From assembly GCF_947496075.1 (NCBI RefSeq), contig NZ_CANMBJ010000002.1, positions 496,001 through 560,000 of the forward strand: DNA of 64,000 bases, read 5' to 3'. Below the pieces are notes generated by a model, which was not told the origin of the DNA, searched no databases, and was given only the letters and a program-made list of their open reading frames with translations. The position numbers and the translations under genes are program-made. Each line of letters opens with the position of its first letter. The first letter of the stretch is position 1. This DNA comes from an uncultured Tateyamaria sp. (GTDB lineage: Bacteria > Pseudomonadota > Alphaproteobacteria > Rhodobacterales > Rhodobacteraceae). Of the stretch, positions 62,599 to 64,000 are shown in pieces.

Positions 62599-63323
62599 AC
62601 GATAGGTGCCCCATCGCGCGGGATGATCCGGGTGCGGGAAGAGCCCACAATGACCATGGTCCGCATGTCCGCCATATCGGGCGTGGTTAGGGACAGAGGC
62701 ACGATTTTGATCTCTTCATCGGGGCGCGTTACGTTGCGGGCGAAGATCACCGGACGGTCATCGCCACATGCCTCTTTTAAAACGTCGAGCGTGCGTACGA
62801 ACCCTTCCGGTCGGGATTTGGACCGGGGATTGTAGAAGGCCATGGCAAAGTCACCTTCGGCAGCGAGGCGCAGGCGCTTTTCGATCAAGCTCCATGGTTT
62901 GAGGTTGTCGGACAGGTTGATCGCGCAGAAGTCGTGGCCCAGCGGCGCGCCGCAGCGGGCGGAGGCCGCGAGCATGGCGGTGATGCCAGGGAGCACCGAG
63001 ATGTCGAGATTGCGCCAGTGTTCGGGCCCGTCCTCGACCGCCTCAAAAACGGCGGCGGCCATGGCGAAAACGCCGGGATCACCTGAAGAGACGACAACGA
63101 CGTTCTTGCCTTCGCTCGCCATTTCAAGCGCGTGGCGAGAGCGGTCGATTTCGACGCGGTTGTCAGTGGCATGTAGGGTGAGGCCGGGCCGTTCCGCGAC
63201 ACGCGCAACATACGGGATGTAGCCCACCACATCTGTAGCCTTGGCCAGCACATCCGTGACTTCGGGCGTGATCAGGGCGTCATCCCCCGGCCCAAGGCCC
63301 GCGATGCGCACCCAGCCTGTCAT
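62571..63323 (-). CDS. cobJ: Precorrin-3B C17-methyltransferase
   Basis: A 250-residue methylase that also drives ring contraction. Motifs: VRIAGLGPGDDALITPEV at the N-terminus, VGYIPYVARV near residue 36, VVVVSSGDPGVFAMAAAVFE near residue 78, LPGITAMLAASARCGAPLGHDFCAINLSD near residue 112 (cited in part) and AFYNPRSKSRPE near residue 168. The ATG at 63323 overlaps the cobI stop by 4 bases. Confidence 0.94.
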   Translation of the reverse strand: MTGWVRIAGLGPGDDALITPEVTDVLAKATDVVGYIPYVARVAERPGLTLHATDNRVEIDRSRHALEMASEGKNVVVVSSGDPGVFAMAAAVFEAVEDGPEHWRNLDISVLPGITAMLAASARCGAPLGHDFCAINLSDNLKPWSLIEKRLRLAAEGDFAMAFYNPRSKSRPEGFVRTLDVLKEACGDDRPVIFARNVTRPDEEIKIVPLSLTTPDMADMRTMVIVGSSRTRIIPRDGAPIVYTPRSTPE

Positions 63324-64000
63324 GGCCGGCGGCCCTGTCCATGCACAACGATGATCGAGAAATAAGGGGTCACTTTCCCCTCGGCCTCGCACAGTTTTTG
63401 AACGTTTTGCTCGGGCATGGCGGCGTACTCGACGAGGTAGGCATCTTCGTATTTGCCAGCACGGCGCAGAGCGGTACAGACCTTGTCGATATTGCGCCCG
63501 ATCTTCATCACCACCAGGGCATCAGCCTGTTCCATGCCAGATACAAGAGTGTCTTCGTCCAGCGTACCCATCAGCACCGTGAGGATGTCGTCGCCCCATG
63601 TGATCGGCGCACCGGTGGCTGTCCAAGCGCCAGACATGCCGGTGATGGCGGGCACGACCTGCACTGGCACATGTGGTTCGAGCCGCGTGTAGAGGTGCAT
63701 GAAGGAGCCGTAGAAGAACGGGTCGCCCTCGCACAGCACGACCACATCCTCGCCTTGTTCGGCGAGTTGGCGCAGGTGGGCGGTACAGTCTGCGTAGAAT
63801 GCGCTGAGGATTTCGTTGTAGCGTGGGTCGTTCAGCGGGATTTCGGTGGTGACCGGGTACTCCATGGGGAACTCGACGGCATGGTTGGCGAGCATGCCGT
63901 TGACAATGGTGCGTGCCTGACCCGGACGGCCTGCCTTGCGGAAGAATGCCACGTGTTGGGCGTTTCGCACCAGCCGGTCCGCGCGGACGCTGAGCAGGTC
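63320..64000 (-). CDS. cobI: Precorrin-2 C20-methyltransferase, lacking its N-terminus at the window edge
   Basis: The visible 226 residues (frame open to base 64000) are CobI: DLLSVRADRLV at the edge follows the usual GPGDP start, FFRKAGRPGQARTI near it, then VVLCEGDPFFYGSFMHLY (the CobI/CbiL signature), VVPAITGMSGAWTATGAPI and VVMKIGRNIDKV. The start codon lies beyond the window; a GTG at 63970 is internal. It overlaps cobJ by 4 bases. Confidence 0.92.
   Translation of the reverse strand, partial: DLLSVRADRLVRNAQHVAFFRKAGRPGQARTIVNGMLANHAVEFPMEYPVTTEIPLNDPRYNEILSAFYADCTAHLRQLAEQGEDVVVLCEGDPFFYGSFMHLYTRLEPHVPVQVVPAITGMSGAWTATGAPITWGDDILTVLMGTLDEDTLVSGMEQADALVVMKIGRNIDKVCTALRRAGKYEDAYLVEYAAMPEQNVQKLCEAEGKVTPYFSIIVVHGQGRRP

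Overview
The window looks like chromosome of a marine Roseobacter-group alphaproteobacterium (Rhodobacteraceae). Grounds: high G+C; an SdhE/XRE/LdtR-type MarR neighbourhood; a PHA locus with PhaR-type CTGC-N3-GCAG operators; the aerobic (cobF-containing) cobalamin pathway; RTX and VCBS-type secreted proteins; and a urease operon. I could run no searches, so families are assigned by reading motifs and gene context.

Layout. 1-8292: the 5' part of parE, three alpha/beta hydrolases, a DUF1007-NicO nickel/cobalt pair, a MATE exporter and an RTX protein. 8459-13305: aspC, an XRE regulator overlapping sdhE, an LdtR-like MarR regulator, two tandem DUF1194 proteins and a glyoxalase. 13376-15741: a TbpB-like lipoprotein followed by a Slam-like outer-membrane protein, a candidate surface-lipoprotein (type XI) secretion pair. 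15949-18732: thyX, then an AT-rich SIR2-like DUF4917 gene that looks acquired (candidate phage-defence gene), repeats, and a DksA-type zinc finger. 18797-20548: small secreted proteins, cspA and an ArsC-like protein. 20545-23118: a complete bufferin-type operon (bufA, bufB, bufC, DoxX) for a copper-binding modified peptide. 23310-33553: thrS, GNAT, MAPEG, an ArsR-SRPBCC fusion divergent from a four-gene hydrolase/VOC operon, tandem LysM plus solute-binding proteins, and a hydrolase. 34042-38985: a 1647-residue multidomain extracellular nuclease. 39339-48279: a lone phnM, then the PHA locus (phaZ, phaC, phaP and, after a NUDIX/LysR/SDR interlude, phaR). 48382-55596: urease genes, all on the minus strand. 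55695-64000: cobalamin genes with a B12 riboswitch.

How the genes fit together. The PHA genes form a regulatory circuit visible in the DNA: two perfect operators sit at the phaP promoter, one of them filling the spacer between -35 and -10, and a third lies upstream of phaR. The urease operon is in the order ureD-ureA-(54-aa His-rich peptide)-ureB-(Tat-exported cyclase, AhpD-like protein, lipoprotein)-ureC-(DUF1127 protein)-ureE-F-G. The structural genes are therefore split by a translationally coupled cassette not normally part of urease loci. The cobalamin genes cobI-J, cobL-E-M-B-A and cobF sit on the minus strand. cobK is divergent, and its start codon overlaps that of cobL in a single CATG. 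A cobalamin riboswitch precedes a solo CbiM-like permease.

Strongest candidates for something new: the DUF4917 island, the Slam/TbpB-like pair in this lineage, the cassette splitting ureB from ureC, the palindromic element inside a lipoprotein signal region, and the tandem LysM/solute-binding fusions.
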